This document shows positions 27,537 through 36,289 of a stretch of DNA of 64,000 nt, one piece after another (within the stretch, counting starts at the first letter, position 1; every line of letters starts with the position of its first letter). The notes below the pieces were generated by a model. That model ran no database searches and was not told the origin of the DNA. It was given only the letters and a program-made list of their open reading frames with translations. The position numbers were made by a program, and so were the translations under genes. The stretch spans positions 62,001 to 126,000 of the forward strand of contig NZ_MAXC01000053.1 in NCBI RefSeq assembly GCF_001693485.1, read 5' to 3'. This DNA is from Bradyrhizobium sp. LMTR 3. Its GTDB lineage: Bacteria; Pseudomonadota; Alphaproteobacteria; Rhizobiales; Xanthobacteraceae.

Positions 27537-29128
27537 ATAGGGGGACGTCTCACGACGCCGCCCCTCCCACACCACCGGACATACGGGTCCGTATCCGGCG
27601 GTTCGGCGGATTATGCATGTCGCTGTACCGTGACGGAAGCCAAGCCGAGTGAGGCGAAGAAGCTGTTTGGCAGAGCGATGGTGAGTGCGGGGCTGTTCGC
27701 GAGCCGCCAAGGGCCATGTGGGCTTCCAGCGGTTTTCGCCGCCCGGTCCCGACCGACGCCGCGGCGTCGCAGCTGCGCAAAACGAGTGCTTCCGCGCTTC
27801 CATTGCTTCCAGACGATGGCGCGCAACCGCCGCCTGAGCCATTGATGAAGATTGCGCAATATCGACGGGGTCTGGCAGAAGCCAAAGTATCCGCGCCATC
27901 CAATCAGATAGACGGACAACTCCTTGACGGTCCGCACAAGGCTTCGACCACGCGTGCGCCGCGTCAGCTCCCGAACTTTAGCCTTGAAGCGAGGGAGAGC
28001 CTGCGGCGCAATGCGACGTCGCGGCTCTGTCCCGCCAGTAAAGCTAAAGCCCAGGAGCTTGCGGACACTCGGTTGGGCGACCGCGCTCTTCGCTTTGTTG
28101 ACCTTTAGCTTGAGGCGCTCTTCTAGGACCCGTTCGATGCTGGCCAGCACTCGTTCGCCTGCCCGCTGACTGCGCACATAAATGTTGCAGTCATCGGCAT
28201 AACGGATAGAGCGGTGACCGCGCCTCTCCAGTTCCTTGTCCAGCACATCCAGCATCAGATTCGACAACAGCGGCGAGAGCGGACCGCCTTGTGGCATGCC
28301 CTCTTCCGTCGGACTGACCAGCCCTCCTTCCATCACACCCGCATTCAAGAACCCACGGATGAGCTTCAGGAGACGCTTGTCAGCAACCCGCTTGGCAGCT
28401 AGCCCCATCAGAATGTCGTGGTTGACCCGGTCGAAAAATTTTTCCAAGTCAAGATCCACGACGACGGTGTGCCCAGACGCGATATACGCCTGCGCCCGTT
28501 CCACCGCTTGATGCGCCGAACGCCCCGGCCGGAAGCCGAAGCTCGTCTCGGAGAACGTCCCGTCCCAGTGTGCCTGCAGCACCTGCATCACCGCCTGCTG
28601 GACGAAGCGGTCGAGGACCGTCGGGATGCCGAGCAGCCGCATGCCGCCCAACGCCTTCGGTATCTCCACCCGCCGTACCGGCTGCGGTTTGTAGGCGCCC
28701 TCAAGCAACCGGGCCCGGATCGTAGGCCAGTGCTCTTTCAGGTAGGCCGGCAGCTCACCGACGGTCATCCCGTCGACGCCTGCCGTACCCTTGTTGCGCT
28801 TCACTTGCGCCAACGCTTTCTTCAGGTTCTCACGCTCGATTACTGCTTCCATCGACGGTCCTGTGACCGCCGGGCGTTCCGCCTTCTCCACATACCCGCC
28901 GAATTTACCACCCCGACCCTCGATTGCTGTGGACTTCGCGATCATTTGCTCGCTCGTCCGGTCGGGTAGGCCTCGTTATCCGGTTCTTGTCCATCGGGTC
29001 GCGGATTTGCTCCACGCTTTCTTCAGACCCTACCTCACGATGACGCCCTTGCGCTTCGCTAACCCTTCGCCACCATCAGGCTAGGTAGAGGACTTCCACC
29101 CCCAAGCTGTCGTTCATACTCGGCACAC
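27537..29128 (-). mobile_element. group II intron (class C-like) with reverse transcriptase
   Basis: On the minus strand the 5' end GTGTGCCGAGTATG begins at 29128, fitting the GUGYG start of group II introns. The 3' end, about 65 bases after the maturase stop, folds as a domain V-like hairpin (GCCGGATACGGA / CCGTATGTCCGG) and ends CCCCCTAT at 27537. The 1592-bp element carries one maturase gene. It starts 10 bases after a rho-independent terminator stem, the target preference of class C introns. Boundaries are inferred from consensus ends. Confidence 0.8.
27611..28945 (-). CDS. ltrA: group II intron reverse transcriptase/maturase
   Basis: 444 residues. RT blocks: NKGTAGVDGMTV, the RLLGIPTVLDRFVQQAVMQV block, FGFRPGRSAHQAV, DLEKFFDRVNHDILM, GMPQGGPLSPLLSNLMLD and the active-site IRYADDCNIYV. 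A maturase/thumb region follows (GWRGYFGFCQTP, WLRRRLRAIVWKQWKR) and a class C-type tail (GPWRLANSPALTIAL). No HNH endonuclease is present. It promotes splicing and retrohoming of the surrounding intron, and appears intact. Confidence 0.95.
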   Translation of the reverse strand: MIAKSTAIEGRGGKFGGYVEKAERPAVTGPSMEAVIERENLKKALAQVKRNKGTAGVDGMTVGELPAYLKEHWPTIRARLLEGAYKPQPVRRVEIPKALGGMRLLGIPTVLDRFVQQAVMQVLQAHWDGTFSETSFGFRPGRSAHQAVERAQAYIASGHTVVVDLDLEKFFDRVNHDILMGLAAKRVADKRLLKLIRGFLNAGVMEGGLVSPTEEGMPQGGPLSPLLSNLMLDVLDKELERRGHRSIRYADDCNIYVRSQRAGERVLASIERVLEERLKLKVNKAKSAVAQPSVRKLLGFSFTGGTEPRRRIAPQALPRFKAKVRELTRRTRGRSLVRTVKELSVYLIGWRGYFGFCQTPSILRNLHQWLRRRLRAIVWKQWKRGSTRFAQLRRRGVGRDRAAKTAGSPHGPWRLANSPALTIALPNSFFASLGLASVTVQRHA

Positions 29129-29129
29129 G

Positions 29130-29154
29130 AAAAGAAACCCCCGCGAAAGCGGGG
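29130..29154 (-). terminator. rho-independent terminator of higBA
   Basis: On the minus strand CCCCGC-TTTC-GCGGGG is followed by GTTTCTTTTC. It begins 9 bp after the higA stop. The intron begins directly after the T-rich tail. Confidence 0.75.
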
Positions 29155-29162
29155 ATCCAGAG

Positions 29163-29552
29163 CTAAGCGTAAGCCTTAGCTAATTCGTACTGTGGAGTTA
29201 GTAGCTCGACGGGAATATTCCATTCGGCACTTATGGTACGGATCATGTCGAGGGTTAGTGGACGAATACGGTTGAGTATTTCGGACGCACGATTCCGTCC
29301 GATGAGATCACCAAGGGCAGCTTGTGATCTTCCCATCGATTCGATTGCGAACTCTAGGACCTCTACCGGGTCTGCATGGGACATTTCAAAGTGCGCGTCC
29401 TCATACTCCCTAATCAGGGTGGACAGCACTTCGAATCGATCGCCGTCAGCGGTTCCAGGGTCAGGCTGATTTTCGAAGTAACGAGTTACTTCGTTAATAG
29501 CCCAATCATAGTCCTGTTCGTTGTGGAGGGGTCGAACGTCCATCATCATCAC
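29163..29552 (-). CDS. higA: HigA-type antitoxin
   Basis: 129 residues. MDVRPLHNEQDYDWAINEV begins the HigA family pattern, followed by RFEVLSTLIREYEDAHF, VEVLEFAIESMGRSQAALGD and IGRNRASEILNRIRPLTLDM, where the helix-turn-helix lies. It neutralises HigB and represses its own operon. The start overlaps the higB stop by 4 bases, giving toxin-first order as in other higBA loci. Confidence 0.92.
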   Translation of the reverse strand: MMMMDVRPLHNEQDYDWAINEVTRYFENQPDPGTADGDRFEVLSTLIREYEDAHFEMSHADPVEVLEFAIESMGRSQAALGDLIGRNRASEILNRIRPLTLDMIRTISAEWNIPVELLTPQYELAKAYA

Positions 29553-29845
29553 ACCGTCTCCGCATCTATACTGTCATACTCTTCGTGCGTGCCGACAAAT
29601 TTGATGAGGGCAGTCTTATATTTGTAAGCAAAGTGAACAATGAGGCGGTACTTATTGCCGCCTATATCGAAAATAGCTCTATTGTCTCCGACGAAGTCCA
29701 CATTGTTTCCAAACGCCGTCTTCAGATCTGCGGGGGAACTCCAAGTTCCCTTGGAAACGATTTGGAACCAGGTGCTAAGGGGCTTCTCAGCGTCCGGGTA
29801 TCGTTCCCAAAAGTCTTTGAGTACCTTCCTAGCTATTACGTTCAT
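29549..29845 (-). CDS. higB: HigB-type mRNA interferase toxin
   Basis: 98 residues from ATG 29845 (ATG 29851 is possible). MNVIARKVLKDFWERYPDAE is followed by WFQIVSKGTWSSPADLKTAF, NKYRLIVHFAYKYKTALIKF and VGTHEEYDSID, the HigB fold with its conserved HxxYD end. It cleaves ribosome-associated mRNA. Together with higA it is probably a stabilisation module of the island. Confidence 0.93.
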   Translation of the reverse strand: MNVIARKVLKDFWERYPDAEKPLSTWFQIVSKGTWSSPADLKTAFGNNVDFVGDNRAIFDIGGNKYRLIVHFAYKYKTALIKFVGTHEEYDSIDAETV

Positions 29846-29989
29846 TGGCATAGCACGTTCCCAAGTTGGGATCAATCTAAAGATTCCCAGTATGGGAACA
29901 AGAATAATGGCTACTTTCGCCAATGTTTAACGAATTTAGGCCTCCGCTTCGACTGTGGGTAGTGTTTTTCGCGCCAGCCGAGGAATCGG

Positions 29990-30455
29990 CGAGCTAGCCG
30001 CGACAAATCGCGCCTTGTGAGGTCGATACGTCAGACGCTTGCCAGCCGCGCCTTTGATGGCAGGTCTGCCCGTTCTCCGTCACCGATGCCGAGCGCCAGC
30101 GGTTGCTGTAACGGAAGTCAAATTCTGAGAGATAGCGGTGAAGGTGTTTCTCTTTGCAGTGCTGATAGACGCCCTTCATGCCGCGCTTGAAGATCGAATG
30201 TAACCCTCAACCGCGTTGGTTGAGATGACGTCCTCGCCTTCGCAGCGAACGTATTGCGTCCTTGGAGTGATTGGTCAATGTGGAAGCTGCGAGCACCGCG
30301 TTCTTGTTGGCCCAAGCGTACCGGCCTTTCTTTGGAGTGCCTTCAAGGCGACCGTAGAAAGTCTCGTCAACTTCGACCGGCTTACCGCCAGAGCCCATGG
30401 GGAGGCAGCAGGCCGTCAGCGCGCATGGCTTCGCGAATGCGATGGGTGAGAAATC
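29990..30455 (-). mobile_element. IS1595-family (ISXO2-like) transposase relic
   Basis: Minus-strand frames read GGKPVEVDETFYGRLEG (first catalytic Asp region), then in another frame RGARSFHIDQ, and after a gap HSIFKRGMKGVYQHCKEKHL and HRYLSEFDFRYSNR, the C-terminal ISXO2 block. The central part is deleted and frames shift several times. It lies between higBA and hipBA. Confidence 0.75.
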
Positions 30456-30479
30456 AGCCTTAATTCCAATAAACGTGTT

Positions 30480-30552
30480 TTATGCAATTTGAGGCATAAT
30501 CCCCATTTATGCGCCACCTGCCATATTGCCATTTTATCGGATTTGGCGCATA
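30480..30552. promoter_or_regulatory. inverted repeats in the hipBA control region
   Basis: Two palindromes are visible upstream of hipB. TTATGC and GCATAA (30480-30499) are 8 bases apart. TATGCGCC and GGCGCATA (30508-30515 and 30545-30552) are 29 bases apart. HipB-type dimers usually bind such repeats, so these are likely autoregulation operators. Confidence 0.6.
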
Positions 30553-30571
30553 CTCAGGTCGGAGTAAAAAT

Positions 30572-30823
30572 ATGACCGACCTCGCCCGCACCCCCAACCA
30601 GATTGGCAACCTGATCCGCCGCACCCGTAAGAAGTGGGGGCTCAGCCAGTCGCAGGTCGGCGCGCGGGCGGGCCTGCGCCAGGAGACAATCTCGCTCATC
30701 GAAACTGGCCATCCGGCAGCCAAGCTTGACACCATCCTTGCCGTACTCGCGGCCCTGGACCTTGAGTTCCGGATCGTCCCGCGCACCAAAGGCACAGCCG
30801 CCGAGCTTGAGGACATTTTCTGA
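30572..30823 (+). CDS. hipB: HipB-like antitoxin, HTH regulator
   Basis: 83 residues from ATG 30572 with GGAG 9 bases upstream. The XRE-type helix-turn-helix reads IGNLIRRTRKKWGLSQSQVG, then RAGLRQETISLIETGHPAAK, and a short tail follows. It should bind and neutralise HipA and repress the operon through the upstream palindromes. Its stop overlaps the hipA start (TGATG). Confidence 0.88.
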   Translation: MTDLARTPNQIGNLIRRTRKKWGLSQSQVGARAGLRQETISLIETGHPAAKLDTILAVLAALDLEFRIVPRTKGTAAELEDIF

Positions 30824-32133
30824 TGCCTCGGCGTCGCCGCCATGAGCCAATGCGCGTGCTCCTCAACAACCGCCTCGTCGGCCTGCTGAGCAAGGCGGCG
30901 ACGGGCGCTATTGAATTCCGGTACGAGGTTGACTGGCTCGGATGGGAACATGCCCTGCCCGTCTCGCTCTCGCTGCCGCTGCGGGAGGATGTCTTCCGTG
31001 GCGAAGCCGTCACGGCCGTCTTCGACAATCTGCTACCCGACTCCGACGCGCTCCGTCGCCGGGTAGCGCAAAGGGTCAGCGCCGCCGGGACCGACGCCTA
31101 CAGCCTGCTCGCTGCTATCGGCAGGGACTGCGTCGGCGCCCTGCAGTTCGTCGCCGACGATGATGATCACCATGGCGATGGGCGCACCATCGCCGGCGAT
31201 GCCGTCGATGACGAAGCGATTGAAAAGCTCCTCAACGGACTTGCCCAGGCTCCGCTCGGGCTTACGCGCGACGATCATTTCCGGATTTCCCTGGCAGGAG
31301 CGCAGGAGAAAACAGCGCTGCTGCGGCACGGCGGCAAGTGGCTGAAGCCGCACGGCACCACGCCGACGACCCATATTTTCAAGACCCAGATCGGGGAGCT
31401 GCCCAATGGCATCGATCTTTCGAACAGCGTCGAGAATGAATACTACTGCCTGAGACTTGCTGCCGCCTTCGGCCTGCCGGTGAATCATGCCGAGATTGCG
31501 ACTTTCGGTAACACCACGGCTCTCGTCATCGAGCGCTTCGACCGGCGGTGGACGAAGGATGGCCGCCTGCTCCGCCTGCCGCAGGAGGACTGCTGTCAGG
31601 CCTTGTCGGTCCCGCCGACGCGCAAATACCAGAGCGATGGCGGTCCCGGCATGGTGAAGCTTCTTGATCTGCTCAAAGGCAGCGACACGCCCGCTGATGA
31701 TCAGGCGACGCTGCTCAGAGCGCAGATCTTCTTTTGGCTGATTGGCGCGACCGACGGCCATGCGAAGAATTTCAGCATCTTCATCACGCCGGGCGGCCGC
31801 TACCATCTGACACCGCTTTACGACGTGCTCACGGCACAGCCGAGTCTGGACACCGGTCAAATTCAGCGCAAGCAGATGAAGCTCGCAACGTCGGTAGGGA
31901 CAAACAATCATTACAGCATTGCCGAAGTACAGGGCCGGCATTTCTTGCAGACAGGTGAAGCGGCGGGCGTACCGAAAAAGCTCGTTCAGGAATCAATCGA
32001 ACGTGTCGCCTCTGCCGCTGAAGCTGCGCTCGCCAAAATCGATAGCGAGCTGCCAAAGGGCTTTCCCGAGGAAATCCATAATTCTGTAAAAACCGCGGCT
32101 ATGCAGCGCCTGAGTTCATTGAAAATGCACTAG
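30823..32133 (+). CDS. hipA: HipA-like serine/threonine kinase toxin
   Basis: 436 residues. The N-subdomain has WEHALPVSLSLPLREDVF and FDNLLPDSDALRRRVAQRV. The kinase core has RISLAGAQEKTALL, HIFKTQIGE, VIERFDRRW and the catalytic loop IGATDGHAKNFSIF, with PLYDVLTAQP after it. HipA kinases inactivate glutamyl-tRNA synthetase by phosphorylation and cause dormancy. All key motifs are intact. An alternative start lies 9 codons downstream (MRVLLNNRL). Confidence 0.93.
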   Translation: MPRRRRHEPMRVLLNNRLVGLLSKAATGAIEFRYEVDWLGWEHALPVSLSLPLREDVFRGEAVTAVFDNLLPDSDALRRRVAQRVSAAGTDAYSLLAAIGRDCVGALQFVADDDDHHGDGRTIAGDAVDDEAIEKLLNGLAQAPLGLTRDDHFRISLAGAQEKTALLRHGGKWLKPHGTTPTTHIFKTQIGELPNGIDLSNSVENEYYCLRLAAAFGLPVNHAEIATFGNTTALVIERFDRRWTKDGRLLRLPQEDCCQALSVPPTRKYQSDGGPGMVKLLDLLKGSDTPADDQATLLRAQIFFWLIGATDGHAKNFSIFITPGGRYHLTPLYDVLTAQPSLDTGQIQRKQMKLATSVGTNNHYSIAEVQGRHFLQTGEAAGVPKKLVQESIERVASAAEAALAKIDSELPKGFPEEIHNSVKTAAMQRLSSLKMH

Positions 32134-32383
32134 CAGAAAGATTACGGTTTGCTGTCGGGGGTGAACTGCATTTGCGCTCTATGGCGCTTGCGTTCGCACC
32201 GGCCGTTGACCAGCACGCACGAAATGGTCGCCGAAACGAAGACCTGCTGGATTGGATTCTGCGGCACCACCCGGAAGAGCGCCCCTGGGTTGCCTGCGTC
32301 GCTAACTCCTCAGAACAGCTTGGCATTCAAGCCGAATAGCTAGAGAGTGGCTTATCAAGCAAGCCTAGTTATGCGAACTTTCG
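32134..32383 (+). other. C-terminal fragment of an unidentified protein
   Basis: A plus-strand frame that continues to a stop near 32338 reads ALAERLRFAVGGELHLRSMA and then EDLLDWILRHHPEERPWVAC. It looks like real protein sequence without a start. The family was not recognised. Confidence 0.3.
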
Positions 32384-33874
32384 ATGGCACAGATCAAGAC
32401 GCCCCCTGGGCACCGCACCCCGCGAATGGGAGCGCGTCAGATCTACGAAGCGCTTAGGGATCAGATCCTGGGGCGCGTGTACGGCGCCGATGGGCTGCTG
32501 CCGTCGTCCCGCGCCCTCGCCGCGGAACTCGGCGTATCTCGCGGTACGGTGACGATCGCCTATGAGCAACTCGCGGCGGAAGGCTTCATCGAGATCCGCC
32601 ATGGCGCACGATCGCGCGTTGCACAAGCTGTTATCGAGAGGGGACGCGTGCGCACTACGTCGCGGCCGTTGTCACGGAAGGTGCGACTGTCGGGGTACGG
32701 TGAGCGTTTGAGACAGGTCGCGCCGCGCTCGGAGGAGCAATCTCGCAACCTCCTCGCAAATTTTCGATATGGTGACCTCTCACCTTCGGATTTCCCCGTG
32801 CTCGCGTGGAAAAGAGCCGTGGTCGCTGCAATGACACGGCGGCCCGCGAGATTGGCCTACAACGATCCTTGCGGCTCTCGGCGGCTGCGGATGGCGCTGC
32901 AGGCCTATCTCTGGCGTTCGAGGACCGTGCGATGCGACGTTGATCAAATCATCATCGTGAACGGTTCGCAGCAAGGGCTCGATTTGTGTGCGCGACTGCT
33001 GCTCAACTCCGACGATCGGTTCGTCATGGAAGACCCTGGCTACCTGATGGCAAGGCACGTCTTCGCGGCGAACGGGGCTGCCGCCGTGCCGATTCCAGTC
33101 GACGTCGACGGACTGGACACGGAGCAGCTTGCGAAGACCGAAGCGCGGCTCGCGTACGTGACGCCGTCGCATCAATTTCCGCTGGGCGGCGTCATGCCGA
33201 TCGCGCGTCGGCACCAGTTGCTCGCCTGGGCAAGGAAGTTCGACGCCTATGTAATCGAGGACGACTACGACAGTGAGTACCGATACGACACTAAGCCGGT
33301 CCCCCCGCTGCACGCGCTCGCAGCTAGCCAGGACGTCATCTATCTTGGGACAGTCTCCAAGACGCTCTCGCCTACGCTGAGGATCGGCTATCTGGTGGTG
33401 CCCTCTCAACTCCAGTCCCTGTTCGCCGCGGCCAAGCAGATCATGGACAGGCACACGCCGCTGATCGAGCAGGAAGCGCTCGCGACGATGCTCGAGACCG
33501 GTGCATACGACAGGCACGTCAAGCGAGTCCGACGGCGCAACGGCGAGCGGCGGCAAATCCTGCTGGACGCTTTGCGCCGCAGATTTAGCGATCGAATCCA
33601 AATCGACGGCGCAGCCGCCGGCTTGCATGTGGTGGTCTGGTTTCGCGATCTGCCCCAAACGTCCGAAGCAGCGTTGATCGAGGCTGCTCGCGTCAAAGGC
33701 GTCGGCATCTATCCGGTCGGCCCACTCTTTCACCCCCATCCTGGCCGCCGGCATCGGCCGGACGTTATCGGGCTTGTCATGGGTTACGCCGCACTGGAGG
33801 CGCGCCAGATCGAGCGCGGCTGTCAGCTTCTGGCTCAGGCGGTCGATCAGCTTCGTTCGCGGCGATTGTCCTAG
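32384..33874 (+). CDS. MocR/PdxR-type GntR regulator with aminotransferase domain
   Basis: 496 residues. The N-terminal GntR winged helix reads IYEALRDQILGRVYGADGLL, then PSSRALAAELGVSRGTVTIA. A class I aminotransferase-like domain follows, with IIVNGSQQGLDLCARLLLN, VTPSHQFPLGGVMPIARR, EDDYDSEYRY and the PLP lysine in LGTVSKTLSPTLRIGYLVVP. MocR proteins sense PLP or an amino acid and control nearby genes. Here the adjacent PaiB-like and LysE-like genes, in the same direction, are the likely targets. Confidence 0.92.
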   Translation: MAQIKTPPGHRTPRMGARQIYEALRDQILGRVYGADGLLPSSRALAAELGVSRGTVTIAYEQLAAEGFIEIRHGARSRVAQAVIERGRVRTTSRPLSRKVRLSGYGERLRQVAPRSEEQSRNLLANFRYGDLSPSDFPVLAWKRAVVAAMTRRPARLAYNDPCGSRRLRMALQAYLWRSRTVRCDVDQIIIVNGSQQGLDLCARLLLNSDDRFVMEDPGYLMARHVFAANGAAAVPIPVDVDGLDTEQLAKTEARLAYVTPSHQFPLGGVMPIARRHQLLAWARKFDAYVIEDDYDSEYRYDTKPVPPLHALAASQDVIYLGTVSKTLSPTLRIGYLVVPSQLQSLFAAAKQIMDRHTPLIEQEALATMLETGAYDRHVKRVRRRNGERRQILLDALRRRFSDRIQIDGAAAGLHVVVWFRDLPQTSEAALIEAARVKGVGIYPVGPLFHPHPGRRHRPDVIGLVMGYAALEARQIERGCQLLAQAVDQLRSRRLS

Positions 33875-33974
33875 TCGCCATGCCCCTCCAACTGGACCAT
33901 CAAAATCAGTGATAACTGGCAGTTCTAACCGCACCAGGCTGGGTCTATCTCAGGACCGAAAGAGGAGAACCGCC

Positions 33975-34604
33975 ATGTATGTGCCCCCCGCCTTTAAAGA
34001 TGACGAGGTCGAAAGAATCCGAGCGACCATTTGCTCCGCCGGCCTCGCCAACCTGGTCACGGCCACCGCGGACGGGCCGATTGCGACGCCCTTGCCGCTC
34101 TTCCTCGATGAGACCGAAGGAGAGCACGGAGTGCTGTACGGGCACTTGGCGAAGGCCAATCCACAATGGCGTTCGGCTCCGACCGGCGAAGCTCTGGCCA
34201 TCTTCATGGGTCCGGAAGCCTACGTGACACCCTCATGGTACGCCACCAAGCAAGAAACCGCGAAGGTGGTGCCGACATGGAATTACATCGCCGTCCACGC
34301 GTACGGGCCGGTTGAGTTCTTCCACGAGCCCGAACGTCTGCTCGAGGTGGTCACGCGGCTAACGAACACCCATGAGAAGTCGCGCGCGAAGCCCTGGGCC
34401 GTCAGCGATGCCCCCACCGACTTCATTGCCTCCCAGTTGCGAGGGATCATCGGAGTGCGCATTCCGGTCACCAGGTTCGAGGGCAAGCGCAAAATGAGCC
34501 AGAACCGGCCCGAGGCTGACCGCATCGGCGTCGCCGCCGGCCTTGCGGCGTGCGAAAAGCCGCAGGATCGGGAAGTGGCTTCCCTCATTCCGATTCCGGC
34601 CTGA
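33975..34604 (+). CDS. PaiB family FMN-binding negative regulator-like protein
   Basis: 209 residues. MYVPPAFKDDEVERIRATIC begins the PaiB pattern, followed by LVTATADGPIATPLPLFLDE, YGHLAKANPQWR, ALAIFMGPEAYVTPSWYATK and VPTWNYIAVHAYG. The strong AGAGGAG lies 8 bases before ATG 33975. The family has an FMN-binding split barrel and is often encoded beside MocR regulators and exporters. Confidence 0.92.
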   Translation: MYVPPAFKDDEVERIRATICSAGLANLVTATADGPIATPLPLFLDETEGEHGVLYGHLAKANPQWRSAPTGEALAIFMGPEAYVTPSWYATKQETAKVVPTWNYIAVHAYGPVEFFHEPERLLEVVTRLTNTHEKSRAKPWAVSDAPTDFIASQLRGIIGVRIPVTRFEGKRKMSQNRPEADRIGVAAGLAACEKPQDREVASLIPIPA

Positions 34605-34674
34605 GGTTAGCATAGTCATCGTGTGCGAAGACCGGCCCTAGGCGAACTGGTTGACGCGATTAGAGGGGTGGGCG

Positions 34675-35295
34675 ATGCCGGACTTCCAGACGTTCTTCCT
34701 GTTCTTGGCAGCGTCGCTGCTTGTGGCGATCACGCCGGGGCCAGGAATCTTCTATATCGTGGCGCGAACGCTTGTCGGCGGCAGAACGGAAGGGTTGGCA
34801 TCGAGTGTTGGCCTAGGTCTCGGCGGCCTTGTGCACGTGTTCGGCGGCGCCGTCGGCATATCTGCGCTCGTCATGGCAAGCGCCGAGGCATTCACTTTTT
34901 TGAAGATCGCGGGCGCCCTGTATCTCATCTGGCTCGGGCTCAAGACCTGGCGCGAAGCGCGCATTGTCGAGCCGACCGAGGTGCAGACGACCGGGGTGGC
35001 TCGGGCCTTCCGCGACGGCATCATCGTCGAGGCACTAAACCCGAAGACGGCCGCATTCTTTCTCGCCTTCATTCCCCAGTTTGTCGACCCATCCGCGAAC
35101 GTCGCCGCGCAGTTCATCGCCCTCGGGCTCATCTCGGTTGCACTCAACACCAGTGTCGATTTGGTTGCGACCCATTTGGCTGCGAGAGCGAGAGCCGGCC
35201 TTCGACCGTTAATCCTTACCAAGATGCGACAGGTGTCGGGTGCCATCATGTGCGCACTGGGAGCTACGCTAGTCTTTGCCCGTCGCGCGGGTTGA
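34675..35295 (+). CDS. LysE/RhtB family amino-acid exporter
   Basis: 206 residues from ATG 34675 (GAGGGG upstream; an in-frame earlier start at 34651 adds 8 residues). Six hydrophobic segments are present, with the family signature LLVAITPGPGIFYIVARTL near the N-terminus and EALNPKTAAFFLAFIPQFVD in the middle. It exports an amino acid or derivative, substrate unknown. With the MocR and PaiB genes upstream it forms a three-gene same-direction set. Confidence 0.92.
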   Translation: MPDFQTFFLFLAASLLVAITPGPGIFYIVARTLVGGRTEGLASSVGLGLGGLVHVFGGAVGISALVMASAEAFTFLKIAGALYLIWLGLKTWREARIVEPTEVQTTGVARAFRDGIIVEALNPKTAAFFLAFIPQFVDPSANVAAQFIALGLISVALNTSVDLVATHLAARARAGLRPLILTKMRQVSGAIMCALGATLVFARRAG

Positions 35296-36190
35296 TATCC
35301 GCAGCTGGCTCATATCGATCGACTTCGTGTATCTGAAGGTCTTCTGTCGCTAGACCGGCCATGGCCGAGACGAAATCGACGCGAATGCCCCTTCTGCGAG
35401 TTCGGGAATGGCCGAGTTGAATCCGAAATTCGCTCCGGAGCTGACCCGGATATTCCTGGCGCGCTGCGCGTCCCCCAAAATGAGCAAATCGTTGATGTAG
35501 ATCATTTCCCGAGACTACCAGGAATCGTATGCTGCACCTGGGAAATGACGCACGTTCTACATGGCACCGGCCTCAATAGCACATCACGAAAAATGCCCTC
35601 AGTGTGGCTCTGGATTAGTCCACCTCGAGTGGCTGAACGCATCAATGGGCAGGAGGTCCACGATCTTTGGCACTGCTGGAACTCGCCTATCCAACTGCGT
35701 TACAGGCTGAAGGCGTGGATTCTTGCAACGCCATATTGTCCGATGCACTACTAACAAAGCAGGTTGGGGCAAACGACCGAAGTTATTAAGCCGCAGAGCA
35801 TTATTGGGCGTGCAGCGCCAACAGCAGCGAAATTCAGCGCCACTTTCAAATATCAAAAACCTGGCAAACTGGAGCTAGCGAAGGCGGTGGGTACGCGGGT
35901 GTCACTATACAAGGCTCTCACAGCACGCTCGTCGCCGATCATAGTAACCCGACGAAATCGATGCCTGGAAGCGGCTGTACTGCCTAAGGACTGATCGTCA
36001 GCAGAACGAAACGGCAGCAGGTTTTCTTTCCGAGCAGTACCTCGGACCGGGCGTCGCCGAAAACTGGGCTAAATGTATAGCAAGCCGCGACGGGTTGCAG
36101 TGCACCGGCCGTCGCCAAAAAGCTGGAATAAATTCAACCGTAAGCTATCACAGCTACGAAGTCGCCCTCCCAGTGATAACCGAATTCACG
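35296..36190. other. unidentified DNA left of the tRNA-Val fragment
   Basis: Short plus-strand frames (for example 35545-35754, MTHVLHGTGLNSTSRKMPSV) have no recognised family. The phrase AAAAAGCTGGA occurs on both sides of the tRNA fragment (36117 and 36286). No integrase gene is present. Confidence 0.35.
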
Positions 36191-36236
36191 GTTCACACGG
36201 GAGAGGTCCAAGGTTCAATCCCTTGTGCGTCCACCA
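36191..36236 (+). other. 3' end of tRNA-Val(CAC): genomic-island attachment site copy
   Basis: The 46 bases run from the anticodon loop to the CCA end. TTCACAC contains the CAC anticodon. GGGAG (3' anticodon arm) and the variable loop follow, then the T arm CAAGG-TTCAATC-CCTTG, the 3' acceptor strand TGCGTCC and ACCA. The sequence before it does not pair to form the 5' half, so this is not a complete tRNA gene. The Bradyrhizobium USDA110 symbiosis island is known to have inserted at a tRNA-Val gene and to carry a short repeat of its 3' end. Confidence 0.82.
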
Positions 36237-36289
36237 TTAAGCCTTTCAATGACTTAATGGTTTAATTCCCTCGCAGGGTGCCTAAAAAG

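Noticed and set aside
36191..36236. functional tRNA gene
   Set aside because: Only the 3' part from the anticodon loop onward exists. The 5' acceptor, D arm and 5' anticodon arm are absent.
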